Below, one piece after another: positions 16,086 to 24,689 of a stretch of 33,069 bases of DNA; position 1 is the stretch's first letter; every line of letters begins with the position of its first letter. This DNA is from JALJPB01 sp963933115 (lineage in GTDB: Bacteria > Pseudomonadota > Gammaproteobacteria > Enterobacterales > Alteromonadaceae). The translations under genes were made by a program, and so were the position numbers. A model generated the notes under the pieces. It had not been told where the DNA came from. It saw nothing but the letters and a program-made list of their open reading frames with translations, and searched no databases. The stretch is taken from positions 1 to 33,069 of the forward strand of contig CAWVSL010000032.1 in the NCBI GenBank assembly GCA_963933115.1, in the 5' to 3' direction.

Positions 16086-16548
16086 TCATAAAAAAGTTAA
16101 ATTTAATCTCTCAGACCCTATTCAATTTTTAGCATTAGGGTTTGGTAGTGGTTTAGCTCCTAAAGCACCGGGTACTTTTGGTACACTCGCCGCGATTCCT
16201 ATTTTTTTACTGATGGCTTCTTTATCGGCGCCACTTTTTGCTTTAATTGTTTTTGTCATGGCAGTTGCCGGTATCGCTATTTGTCAAAAAGCTGCGGATG
16301 CTGCAGGTGTTCATGATCATGGTGCCATTGTCTGGGATGAAATTGTTGGCTTTCTGATTACTATGTTTATGGTACCCGTAAGCTGGAGCAGTATTATAGT
16401 AGGTTTTGCACTTTTTCGTTTATTTGATATTTTTAAACCTTGGCCAATATCTTTTATTGATAAAAATATTCACGGTGGTTTTGGTATTATGCTAGATGAT
16501 GTTTTGGCAGGGTTATTTGCTTTGGTGTGTATGCATTTAATTTTTTGA
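16075..16548 (+). CDS. pgpA: Phosphatidylglycerophosphatase A
   Basis: PgpA dephosphorylates phosphatidylglycerol phosphate in the inner membrane. I place the start at ATG 16075, overlapping thiL by 11 bp and giving 157 residues; an in-frame ATG at 16042 is possible but lies further inside thiL and has no better site. Motifs are LGFGSGLAPKAPGTFGTLAA, HDHGAIVWDEIVGFLITMF and RLFDIFKPWPI, with acidic residues for the metal site. There are about four hydrophobic segments. It is the last gene of the ribH group and converges on serA. Confidence 0.95.
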   Translation: MKNNHKKVKFNLSDPIQFLALGFGSGLAPKAPGTFGTLAAIPIFLLMASLSAPLFALIVFVMAVAGIAICQKAADAAGVHDHGAIVWDEIVGFLITMFMVPVSWSSIIVGFALFRLFDIFKPWPISFIDKNIHGGFGIMLDDVLAGLFALVCMHLIF

Positions 16549-16559
16549 TTATTTGTTAA

Positions 16560-16602
16560 CGACTTACCATCAAATGCTAGTTGGCTATTTGGCGGTAAGT
16601 CG
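16560..16602. terminator. Hairpin between convergent pgpA and serA
   Basis: CGACTTACC (16560-16568) pairs with GGTAAGTCG (16594-16602), and CAAAT (16571-16575) with ATTTG (16587-16591) inside. The position between convergent genes suggests a bidirectional terminator, but neither side has a proper T run. Confidence 0.5.
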
Positions 16603-16621
16603 ATAAATATCTAGTTAAGCT

Positions 16622-17851
16622 CTAGTGAAGAATTCTTGCTCTAATAGTCCCTTCAATCTGTTTTAACTCTCTAAGTGCCGTAACACTATCTTCAGTTTCA
16701 ATATCAATAACCACATAACCAATTTTATTATCTGTTTGTAAATATTGAGCGGCAATATTGATATTATATTGAGCGAACGCTTGGTTAATTTTTGTTAATA
16801 CACCAGGTTGGTTATGATGAATATGAAGTAAACGGCTGGTACCTATATGTTCAGGAAGAGAAACTATAGGGAAGTTTACTGCAGATAAGCTTGAACCATT
16901 ATCAGAATATTTGGCCAATTTACTTGCTACTTCCAAGCCTATATTTTCTTGCGCTTCTTTGGTACTACCACCAATATGTGGGGTAAGAATGACATTGTCA
17001 AAAGCACGAAGTGGCGAGATAAACTCTTCATCGTTACCTTTAGGTTCAACTGGGAAGACATCAATAGCGGCACCGCCAACTTTTTTATCTTTCAGTGCTT
17101 GAGCTAAAGCATCAATGTCAACAACAGTGCCACGTGAGGCATTGATAAATATAGCGCCTGTTTTCATTGCATCAAATTGAGCTTTGCCAATCATATCTTG
17201 AGTTTGTGGTGTTTCAGGTACATGTAAACTGACCACGTCAGCTTCAGCTAATAATGCCTTTAAAGACCTAGACTGACTTGCATTACCTAAGGGGAGTTTA
17301 GTTTCAATATCATAAAATCGGACACGCATGCCTAATGTTTCGGCTAATATCCCTAATTGCATACCAATATGACCATAACCAATAATACCTAAAATCTTAC
17401 CTCTTGCTTCAAAAGAGCCTGCAGCAGATTTATTCCAGATACCACGGTGCGCTTTAGCACTCTTTTCGGGGATACCCCGTAATAATAATAAGGTTTCACC
17501 TAGGACTAATTCAGCAACAGAACGCGTATTTGAGAACGGCGCATTAAAGACCGGTATACCTAATATTTGAGCTGCATCGGTATCAACTTGGTTAGTGCCA
17601 ATACAAAAACAACCAATAGCAACAAGCTTTTTAGCATGACTCAATACATTTTCATTTAATTGAGTACGTGATCTAATACCAATGAAATGTACACTCGCTA
17701 TTTTTTTGATTAACTCTTCTTCACTCAATGAAGTTTTAAGCGTTTCAATACTGTTATAGCCTTTGGCATTCAGTTCTTCTATAGCGCTAGGATGAACGCC
17801 CTCTAGTAATAAAATTTTGATTTTGTCTTTTGCTAAAGAATTATTGCTCAT
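16622..17851 (-). CDS. serA: D-3-phosphoglycerate dehydrogenase
   Basis: SerA oxidises 3-phosphoglycerate to phosphohydroxypyruvate, the first step of serine synthesis. The 409-residue length matches the E. coli-type enzyme (410) with a C-terminal ACT domain that gives serine feedback inhibition. Seen are FIGIRSRTQLNE in the substrate domain, the Rossmann motif GIIGYGHIGMQLG, NASRGTVVDIDALAQAL with the catalytic Arg, and ILTPHIGGSTKEAQ with the catalytic His. The ACT domain follows from about residue 335 (LLHIHHNQPGVLTKINQAF). It lies downstream of rpiA on the same strand, as in E. coli. Confidence 0.97.
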   Translation of the reverse strand: MSNNSLAKDKIKILLLEGVHPSAIEELNAKGYNSIETLKTSLSEEELIKKIASVHFIGIRSRTQLNENVLSHAKKLVAIGCFCIGTNQVDTDAAQILGIPVFNAPFSNTRSVAELVLGETLLLLRGIPEKSAKAHRGIWNKSAAGSFEARGKILGIIGYGHIGMQLGILAETLGMRVRFYDIETKLPLGNASQSRSLKALLAEADVVSLHVPETPQTQDMIGKAQFDAMKTGAIFINASRGTVVDIDALAQALKDKKVGGAAIDVFPVEPKGNDEEFISPLRAFDNVILTPHIGGSTKEAQENIGLEVASKLAKYSDNGSSLSAVNFPIVSLPEHIGTSRLLHIHHNQPGVLTKINQAFAQYNINIAAQYLQTDNKIGYVVIDIETEDSVTALRELKQIEGTIRARILH

Positions 17852-17897
17852 AATGTCAGTTATTTCTCTAATAGTTAGGTTTAGATTAGCTTATGAT

Positions 17898-17927
17898 TTA
17901 TTTTAGATGGCTAGATATCTAAAATAA
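17898..17927. promoter_or_regulatory. 11-bp inverted repeat in the rpiA-serA gap
   Basis: TTATTTTAGAT (17898-17908) and ATCTAAAATAA (17917-17927) are perfect reverse complements with an 8-base spacer, 47 bp upstream of the serA start on the minus strand. It could be an operator for serA or a weak rpiA terminator; no T run follows it in the rpiA direction. Confidence 0.5.
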
Positions 17928-18025
17928 CATATAGTGCTTAAACTCTAAAGTATTTATTTAATGAAAAGTGATTAAATGCTTCCATCAAGGTGATAGTTTG
18001 CTTTTACCGGCTAAGGTCTAAGGGA

Positions 18026-18682
18026 CTAGTTAATCACTGATACGCCACTCTCGCTGCCTAGCAATAATATATCAGCGCCTCGATGAGCAAATAAGCCATT
18101 CGTTACAACACCAACTAGGGCATTGATTTTTGTTTCTAGTGCTTTAGGATCAAGAATAGTTAAATTGTAGACATCGATAATAACGTTACCATTATCAGTA
18201 ACAACACCTTGCCGATAAACGGGGTCACCACCTAATTTAACCAACTCGCGTGCCACATAACTTCTTGCCATAGTAATAACTTCAACAGGTAACGGAAAGT
18301 TTCCTAAAAGTGGGACTTGCTTACTATCATCAGCAATACAAATAAACGTCTTAGCAACGGCGGCAATGATTTTTTCACGAGTGAGTGCGGCACCACCACC
18401 TTTTATCATCGCTTTGTGGTGAGTGATTTCATCGGCCCCATCGACATAAACATCAAGAATGTCAATATCGTTGAGATTAAATACTTCAATACCATGAGCT
18501 TCTAAACGTTTAGTTGACTCTTCAGAGCTAGAAACAGCGCCCGTTACTTTATGCTTTATTGTTGCCAATGCATCAATAAAATAATTAACGGTAGTGCCTG
18601 TGCCTACACCGACAATAGTGTCATTTTCAATAAATTCTAACGCTTTAATCGCTACTGCTTTTTTCATTTCATCTTGTGTCAT
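18026..18682 (-). CDS. rpiA: Ribose-5-phosphate isomerase A
   Basis: RpiA interconverts ribose-5-phosphate and ribulose-5-phosphate in the pentose phosphate pathway. I choose the ATG at 18682 because the product then starts MTQDEMKKAVA, like E. coli RpiA, and AAGG lies about seven bases upstream; a GTG one codon earlier is too close to it. The 218 residues contain GVGTGTTVNYFIDAL (phosphate loop), VDGADEI and KGGGAALTREKI with catalytic Asp, Glu and Lys, and TNGLFAHRGADILLLG. serA follows after 174 bp. Confidence 0.97.
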   Translation of the reverse strand: MTQDEMKKAVAIKALEFIENDTIVGVGTGTTVNYFIDALATIKHKVTGAVSSSEESTKRLEAHGIEVFNLNDIDILDVYVDGADEITHHKAMIKGGGAALTREKIIAAVAKTFICIADDSKQVPLLGNFPLPVEVITMARSYVARELVKLGGDPVYRQGVVTDNGNVIIDVYNLTILDPKALETKINALVGVVTNGLFAHRGADILLLGSESGVSVIN

Positions 18683-18966
18683 CACGAAACCTTTACGTTA
18701 AAGCATGGATTGTAGGGGAAATATTGAGACTTTTTTAAGATCAAAAGCAAGAATATAATACCCATAGCTAAACTTGAGCACAATTATACCAGTGAAAAGT
18801 ACTGCTGTGATCCTTTATTAAAAAATAAGTGGCCGTTATATTTTATCTGACAGGGACTGATATTAAAGAGACAAGTTAAGTGCGACTTAATATTCTTAAT
18901 AACTTGATTACAAATGGTTTATTGATTTTTTCTGGGTGTAAATCGGTTGGCAGTGGTTGTCTGATT

Positions 18967-19647
18967 TTAATCAATGCGCAAGTGTTTATGCAACAACATG
19001 TGAGTAAATGGTATTTTTAAATAAAATCCTCGTGGTAAGGTCATAAAAGGTTTGCCAGATTTATCAAAAGCGCTAGTTTTTGCTTTGCTATTCGCTGCTT
19101 TGGGTCTTAATTGTAAAACTTGACCATGCTTACCTTGGATATTTTCAACGTCACCCAATACAATCATGTCTGTTAATTCTTGCCAGTCCATAGCAAGTAA
19201 GTGCTCCTCTTCTTTTGATGGTGACCACATGAAAGGGGTTCCGATGATTCTCTCCTTTAATGGTATGCTTTTATCACTTAAAACCGGTACCCACAAAACT
19301 TTACTTAACTTTTTACGCACATAACTTGTTTGCCATGTCACGCCAACTAAGCCTGTTAAAGGGGCAACACTGACAAAGGTTGTTTCTAACGGTCTACCTT
19401 GGCTGTTAATTGGCAAAGACTTTAATTCAATGCCTAAGTCTGGGAAGTCTGGCTCAGGGCGAGATCCTGCGCTTGCACCTAAGACATGTTCTAATAATAG
19501 TCCGACCCAGCCTTTATTACGTGTTAAATCATCAGGAATACTGACGCCATAGTCACTCGAGATTTCTCCTAATGTCATGCCGGCTAATGCTTGTGCTTTT
19601 TCTGTTAATTCTTCTTCGGTTAAGGGGGGTAAGGGCTTGTTTTGCAT
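18967..19647 (-). CDS. mutH: DNA mismatch repair endonuclease MutH
   Basis: MutH nicks the unmethylated strand at hemimethylated GATC sites in methyl-directed mismatch repair. The 226-residue length matches the family (E. coli 229). The catalytic D-x6-E-x-K pattern is at Asp67, Glu74 and Lys76 within PDFPDLGIELKSLP, and Glu53 lies in GLLLEHVLGASAGS. Presence of MutH implies Dam methylation in this organism. It is divergent from rppH with 138 bp between starts, a common gammaproteobacterial arrangement. Confidence 0.97.
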   Translation of the reverse strand: MQNKPLPPLTEEELTEKAQALAGMTLGEISSDYGVSIPDDLTRNKGWVGLLLEHVLGASAGSRPEPDFPDLGIELKSLPINSQGRPLETTFVSVAPLTGLVGVTWQTSYVRKKLSKVLWVPVLSDKSIPLKERIIGTPFMWSPSKEEEHLLAMDWQELTDMIVLGDVENIQGKHGQVLQLRPKAANSKAKTSAFDKSGKPFMTLPRGFYLKIPFTHMLLHKHLRID

Positions 19648-19785
19648 TTTAATAACTGGCTGACTATTAGATTGAGATAAGTAATATCATCAGGTAGTAA
19701 TGCAAATAAAACAAGTATTTATTTGCTAGCAGGCTCAGATTATGGAAGAATCAGATTAACTATTTTTAAATCGCCAGGAGTTCCT

Positions 19786-20292
19786 GTGATCGATGCCGAA
19801 GGCTACCGTGCCAATGTCGGCATAGTAATAATCAATGACAGGGGACAAGTATTTTGGGCAAGACGATTTGGTCAACATTCATGGCAATATCCACAAGGTG
19901 GGGTTGACGAGGGTGAAACGGCAGAACAAACCATGTTTAGGGAACTTCGTGAAGAAGTCGGATTAAAACCTGAACATGTTAAAATTGTCGCAACAACCAA
20001 GCATTGGCTAAGATATAAATTACCAAAACGTTATATAAGGCATGACAGTAAACCTGTTTGTATTGGACAGAAACAAAAGTGGTTTTTATTAAAATTAACC
20101 GCACCAGAGTCTGCCGTTGACTTACTACATACCTCTCATCCTGAGTTTGATGATTGGCGTTGGGTTAGTTACTGGTACCCTGTAAGACAAGTTGTTTCAT
20201 TCAAGAAGGATGTTTATCGCAAAGTGATGAAAGAGTTTACTTCTTTAGCATTACCTTTTCATCGCAATGATAAACGTAAACGTCGGACCTGA
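19786..20292 (+). CDS. rppH: RNA pyrophosphohydrolase RppH
   Basis: RppH removes pyrophosphate from 5'-triphosphate mRNA ends and so starts RNase E-dependent decay. GTG 19786 is chosen because AGGAG (19776-19780) sits five bases upstream and the product then begins MIDAEGYRANVGIV, the standard RppH start; an open frame back to 19723 is not conserved. The 168 residues include the Nudix box at 38-60 with Gly38, Glu44, Arg52, Glu53, Glu56, Glu57 and Gly59. ptsP follows after 101 bp. Confidence 0.97.
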   Translation: MIDAEGYRANVGIVIINDRGQVFWARRFGQHSWQYPQGGVDEGETAEQTMFRELREEVGLKPEHVKIVATTKHWLRYKLPKRYIRHDSKPVCIGQKQKWFLLKLTAPESAVDLLHTSHPEFDDWRWVSYWYPVRQVVSFKKDVYRKVMKEFTSLALPFHRNDKRKRRT

Positions 20293-20308
20293 TTATTATT
20301 ATGTTGAA

Positions 20309-20336
20309 TGCCAGTCTGTTTTAAAGCAGGTTGGCA
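20309..20336 (+). other. Hairpin between rppH and ptsP
   Basis: TGCCAGTCTG (20309-20318) and CAGGTTGGCA (20327-20336) form a 10-bp stem with two G-U pairs and an 8-base loop. There is no adjoining T run (a T8 tract lies about 17 bases later), so it may be a weak terminator, attenuator or RNA-processing site. Confidence 0.5.
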
Positions 20337-20393
20337 CTCTCAATTACATTATGTTTTTTTTATTCATATTTAAGCAAAAAATAATGGAATTAT

Positions 20394-22679
20394 ATGCTAA
20401 CCACTTTACGCCGTATTGTACTTGAATTTAGTCAAAACTCAGATTTAGAAAGTGCTTTACTGCGTATGGTTACGCAAGTTAAAACAGCAATGGACACCGA
20501 TTGCTGTTCAGTATATTTGGCAGATCATCAAAATCGATACTTTACCTTAATCGCATCGGATGGTTTAGCAGAAAGGTCTTTTGGACAAACAACTATTGGT
20601 TTTTCAGAAGGTTTAGTCGGTCTAGTGGGACAACGAGAAGAGCCCATTAATATTGCCGATGCCAAAAATCATCCCCATTTCATCTATGCACCCGAAGTTG
20701 AAGAAGACGAGCTTGTCGCTTTTCTTGGCGCGCCCATCATACATCAACGTAAAGTCCTCGGTGTTTTAACCGTCCAACAAAAAAAAACGCGTGGTTTTAA
20801 TGAAGAAGAAGAAGCTTTTTTAGTGACTTTGTCAGTGCAACTTGCGACGGCAATAGCCAATGCAGAGGCTAGAGGTGTATTAGGGAACAAACAAGATAAT
20901 GGTAAATGGTTAAAGCAATTACAAGGTATTGCTGGTGCACCGGGTATAGCGCTTGGTCAAATGATAACGATAGAACCTAAAGCTGATCTGAGGAGTGTTT
21001 CCCTTGAAAAATTTGATGCTAGCAGTAATCGTATAATTGAAATTGAACTCTTTGAAAATGCAGTAAAAGAAACACGCGCAGACTTTATACAAATGAGCAT
21101 CAAACTCAGTGAAATTATTCAGGATGATAGTTTAAATATTTTTGAATTTTATAAGCAATTACTTGAACCGACAAATCTAGGTCATGAAATTTCAGATAAA
21201 ATACATCAGGGGTGGAATGCTCAAAGTGCCTTAAAGTTAGTGATCGATCACTACATTGTGAAATTTGAAACCTTAGAAGATCCCTATTTACGTGAACGAG
21301 TCGCTGATATTCGAGATTTAGGTAATAGGTTGCTCTATAATTTACAGCAGCAAAGTCAACTTAACGTTCCCCTTCCTGAACAGTTTATTTTAGTTGCTGA
21401 AGATGTCACTGCATCGATGCTAGCAGAATATCAGCATAAAGGATTACAAGCGATTGTCTCACTTTGTGGTTCAAACAACTCCCATGCGGCTATTTTAGCT
21501 AAGGCACTTGATTTACCGGCTATTATGGGGGTTGAGTCAATTCCCTTGGGGCAATTAAATAAGCAAATAGCGATTGTTGATGGTTATAGTGGAGCGCTGT
21601 TTGTAGCACCTAATCAAAGTCTTAAAAATGAATACCAACTCTTGATTCAAGAAGAACTTACGTTAACTGAAAAAGTCAGAGAGCTAACGCATTTACCTAC
21701 GATTACCCAAGATGGACGCAGTATTGACTTACTCTTAAACGCAGGATTATCTTCAGGTTTTGAACATTCTAAGCATTCAGGTGCTATTGGTATTGGACTG
21801 TACCGTACTGAAATACCCTTTATGAACCGTAGTTCTTTTCCAACCGAGCAAGAACAAACTCATTTATATAAAGAGGTGCTTGCCGCTTTTCCTCAACAAG
21901 CGGTCACTATGCGTACTTTAGATGTAGGCGGGGATAAATATCTTTCCTACTTTCCGATAAAAGAAGACAACCCATTTTTAGGTTGGCGTGGTATTAGAAT
22001 AACACTCGATCATCCAGAAATATTTTTAGTACAAGTAAGAGCGATGATGCGAGCAAGTTATCAAACGGATAACCTTGAAATTATGCTACCCATGATTTCC
22101 AATGTTATGGAAGTAGATGACTCTATACGGTTAATTAACCAAGCTTACTTTGAATTGTCATCAGAGCTTTTTCTGGATAATGGCAAGGTGCTCTCCCGTC
22201 CTAAAATAGGTATTATGTTAGAAGTGCCCAGCGTGATATTTCAACTTAAAGAGCTGGCACAACGAGTCGATTTTTTTTCGGTAGGTAGTAATGACTTAAC
22301 ACAATATTTACTGGCTGTTGATCGTAATAATCCTCGCGTTTCTAATTTATATGACTCATATCATCCTGCGGTATTAAGAGCGTTAAATACTATTGCTCAA
22401 GAGTCAGCCAAACATCTTGTACCCTTAAGTTTATGTGGTGAACTTGCTAGTGAACCTGCGGGGGCTTTATTATTATTGGCGATGGGCTATGATAAACTCA
22501 GTATGAATCCTCATAATATTCCCAAAATCAAGTGGGTAATACGTCATGTTGATTATAAACAGAGTAAAGTGATCTTGGCGCATGCTCTATCTTTTGAGAC
22601 CGCAAGGCAAGTTCAGAGTTATTTAAATGAACAACTGGAGCAACTGGGTCTAGGTGGTTTCATAAGAGCTGGAATGTAA
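20394..22679 (+). CDS. ptsP: Nitrogen PTS enzyme I (PtsP, EI-Ntr)
   Basis: PtsP is the PEP-dependent phosphotransferase that starts the nitrogen-related PTS relay to NPr and EIIA-Ntr. The 761-residue protein (E. coli 748) has an N-terminal GAF domain (about 15-155), the PTS EI N-terminal region starting at IAGAPGIALGQ, the swivelling domain with the phospho-acceptor His364 in GSNNSHAAILAKALDLPAIMG, and the PEP-binding TIM barrel containing GLYRTEIPFMNR, TLDVGGDK and SVGSNDLTQYLLAVDRNN. The C-terminal LCGELASEPAG carries the active Cys. The ribosome-binding site is modest (ATGGA). A TauE family gene follows after 19 bp. Confidence 0.97.
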   Translation: MLTTLRRIVLEFSQNSDLESALLRMVTQVKTAMDTDCCSVYLADHQNRYFTLIASDGLAERSFGQTTIGFSEGLVGLVGQREEPINIADAKNHPHFIYAPEVEEDELVAFLGAPIIHQRKVLGVLTVQQKKTRGFNEEEEAFLVTLSVQLATAIANAEARGVLGNKQDNGKWLKQLQGIAGAPGIALGQMITIEPKADLRSVSLEKFDASSNRIIEIELFENAVKETRADFIQMSIKLSEIIQDDSLNIFEFYKQLLEPTNLGHEISDKIHQGWNAQSALKLVIDHYIVKFETLEDPYLRERVADIRDLGNRLLYNLQQQSQLNVPLPEQFILVAEDVTASMLAEYQHKGLQAIVSLCGSNNSHAAILAKALDLPAIMGVESIPLGQLNKQIAIVDGYSGALFVAPNQSLKNEYQLLIQEELTLTEKVRELTHLPTITQDGRSIDLLLNAGLSSGFEHSKHSGAIGIGLYRTEIPFMNRSSFPTEQEQTHLYKEVLAAFPQQAVTMRTLDVGGDKYLSYFPIKEDNPFLGWRGIRITLDHPEIFLVQVRAMMRASYQTDNLEIMLPMISNVMEVDDSIRLINQAYFELSSELFLDNGKVLSRPKIGIMLEVPSVIFQLKELAQRVDFFSVGSNDLTQYLLAVDRNNPRVSNLYDSYHPAVLRALNTIAQESAKHLVPLSLCGELASEPAGALLLLAMGYDKLSMNPHNIPKIKWVIRHVDYKQSKVILAHALSFETARQVQSYLNEQLEQLGLGGFIRAGM

Positions 22680-22698
22680 AATTTTTTGAGAGTGTAAT

Positions 22699-23493
22699 AT
22701 GTTTTTAATGGTTTTTACTAGCTGTTTATTTATTGGCAGTTTAGTCGGCTTTTTGGCTGGTTTGTTAGGCATTGGTGGTGGCTTGATTATTGTGCCAACG
22801 TTAGTTTATTTATTACCTTTAATTAATGTTGATGCTCAGCTTGTCATGCCAATGGCTTTGGCTACCTCATTAGCATCGATAGTGGTGACTTCATCTTCAG
22901 CGGCATGGATACATCATAAACAACAAAATATTCCTTGGCCGTTAGCCAAAATATTGATGATCTTTGTCGCTATGGGTGCTCTAGTTGGTGTTTATATTGC
23001 TTCAACTTTATCTGCAAAGGTATTAACTACATTCTTTGCTAGCGCTGTTATAGTCCTCGCCATCTATATGTTGTTCTCAATAAAAAATGAAAACAATCAT
23101 GCAATGCCTAATCGTTTTGTTCTCAGGGTGTTAGGTAGCTGTACTGGTGTTTTAGCCAGTTTAATGGGCATTGCAGGTGGTGTTGTTTTAGTACCAACAT
23201 TAAGTTACTTTGGTTTACCTCTGCGTCAAACCATCGGTGTTGCTACTGTGTGTGGTGTTGTCGTCGCAATATTTGGCTCAACAGGTTATATCATTAGTGG
23301 TTGGGGACAAACGCAACTCCCAGCTTGGAGCTTGGGGTATATTTATTTACCGGCATTGTTAGGCATTGTCTTGAGTTCATCATTTTTTGCCCGTTATGGT
23401 GTTAGATTAGCCACAGAGTTACCTGTTGCTAAACTGAAGAAATTTTTTGCTGGATTTCTTATTTTGGTAGCAATAAAAATGATTATTCAATAA
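22699..23493 (+). CDS. TauE/SafE family membrane transporter
   Basis: This family comprises putative anion (sulfite/sulfonate) exporters; the substrate here is unknown. The 264-residue protein has about eight hydrophobic segments and the two-fold internal repeat typical of TauE/SafE: FLAGLLGIGGGLIIVPTLVYL near the start and LASLMGIAGGVVLVPTLSYFG in the second half, plus TIGVATVCGVVVAIFGSTGY. GAGAGTG precedes the ATG. Close spacing behind ptsP and 48 bp before thyA suggest one transcript. In many relatives lgt stands between this position and thyA; it is absent here. Confidence 0.88.
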   Translation: MFLMVFTSCLFIGSLVGFLAGLLGIGGGLIIVPTLVYLLPLINVDAQLVMPMALATSLASIVVTSSSAAWIHHKQQNIPWPLAKILMIFVAMGALVGVYIASTLSAKVLTTFFASAVIVLAIYMLFSIKNENNHAMPNRFVLRVLGSCTGVLASLMGIAGGVVLVPTLSYFGLPLRQTIGVATVCGVVVAIFGSTGYIISGWGQTQLPAWSLGYIYLPALLGIVLSSSFFARYGVRLATELPVAKLKKFFAGFLILVAIKMIIQ

Positions 23494-23541
23494 AATCATT
23501 CATCAGCAATTATTTATATTATTTAGGATAGGAAGTTAAGT

Positions 23542-24393
23542 ATGCGAGCTTATTTAAACTTGTGTCAGCGCATTATCGAAGAGGGCACTTGGATTGAAAA
23601 CGAGCGCACAGGTAAACGTTGTTTAACAGTTGTTAATGCTGATCTCGAGTATCGCGTTGATAAAAATGAATTTCCAATGATTACCACGCGTAAAAGTTTT
23701 TATAAATCGGCTATTGCTGAATTTATTGGTTATATTCGCGGTTATGATAACGCGGCTGACTTTCGTGCGTTAGGTACTAAAACGTGGGATGCTAATGCTA
23801 ATTTAAATGAGGCTTGGTTGAATAATCCTTTCCGTAAAGGGCAAGATGATATGGGCCGGGTTTACGGTATTCAGGGACGCTCTTGGGCAAAATCCCAAGG
23901 TGGCCATATTGATCAACTCAAGAAGGTTGTTGATAATCTTTCTAAGGGTATTGATGACCGCGCCGAAATTATCACTTTTTATAATCCTGGTGAATTTGAT
24001 ATGGGCTGTCTGCGTCCATGCATGCACACCCATAACTTCTCGCTATTAGGCGATACTTTGTATTTAACGAGTTATCAACGCTCGTGTGATGTGCCTTTAG
24101 GACTTAATTTTAACCAAGTACAAGTCTATGTGTTTTTAGCACTTATGGCACAAATAACCGGTAAAAAGCCGGGGGTTGCTTATCATAAAATAGTGAACGC
24201 TCATATTTATGAAGATCAAATCGAACTCATGAAAAATGTGCAGTTAAAGCGTCAACCTTTTCCATCTCCTCAATTGATAATTAATCCTAAAATTAAAACA
24301 TTAGAAGACTTAGAAACTTGGGTAACGATGGACGACTTTGAAGTGGTGGGTTATCAATGCCATGAAGCGATTAAATATCCATTTGCAGTATAA
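23542..24393 (+). CDS. thyA: Thymidylate synthase
   Basis: ThyA methylates dUMP to dTMP using methylenetetrahydrofolate. The 283-residue protein has DMGRVYGIQGRSW, the catalytic Cys160 in LRPCMHTHNFSLL, YQRSCDVPLGLNFN (dUMP phosphate binding, YQRS-D motif) and HIYEDQIE. It is longer than the E. coli form (264). AGGATAGGAAG precedes the ATG at 23542. A strong terminator follows at 24569. Confidence 0.97.
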   Translation: MRAYLNLCQRIIEEGTWIENERTGKRCLTVVNADLEYRVDKNEFPMITTRKSFYKSAIAEFIGYIRGYDNAADFRALGTKTWDANANLNEAWLNNPFRKGQDDMGRVYGIQGRSWAKSQGGHIDQLKKVVDNLSKGIDDRAEIITFYNPGEFDMGCLRPCMHTHNFSLLGDTLYLTSYQRSCDVPLGLNFNQVQVYVFLALMAQITGKKPGVAYHKIVNAHIYEDQIELMKNVQLKRQPFPSPQLIINPKIKTLEDLETWVTMDDFEVVGYQCHEAIKYPFAV

Positions 24394-24568
24394 TTATAAG
24401 AAAACATAACTCATTTGATTTTTTTAATGGCCATTACAGTGATCAATACTGTCTTTGTGGCTTATCGACTTTAAGTGATAATTCATTGGTCAGTATTTTT
24501 AACAACTGTAGCCGCTAACTTTGTAACTGATGCCATAGGTCGGTTAGCGATTAATAGTTATAAATTAA

Positions 24569-24608
24569 TAAGCGCTAATATGATGACCATATTAGCGCTT
24601 ATTTTTTT
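24569..24608 (+). terminator. Strong terminator between convergent thyA and rdgC
   Basis: A perfect 14-bp stem, TAAGCGCTAATATG (24569-24582) with CATATTAGCGCTTA (24588-24601), loop ATGAC, is followed by seven Ts (24602-24608). The opposite side is A-rich, so it may also stop rdgC transcripts. Nothing else was recognised in the 296-bp gap 24394-24689. Confidence 0.9.
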
Positions 24609-24689
24609 CAGCGATGACAGTAATAAACACGGTTAAGGCTGAAAAGTATTTATTTATTATTAAGTACTTACTCTCTAATTAATAAGGAC

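Noticed and set aside
19723..19785. 21 extra N-terminal residues for RppH
   Set aside because: GTG 19786 has AGGAG at five bases and yields the conserved RppH start.
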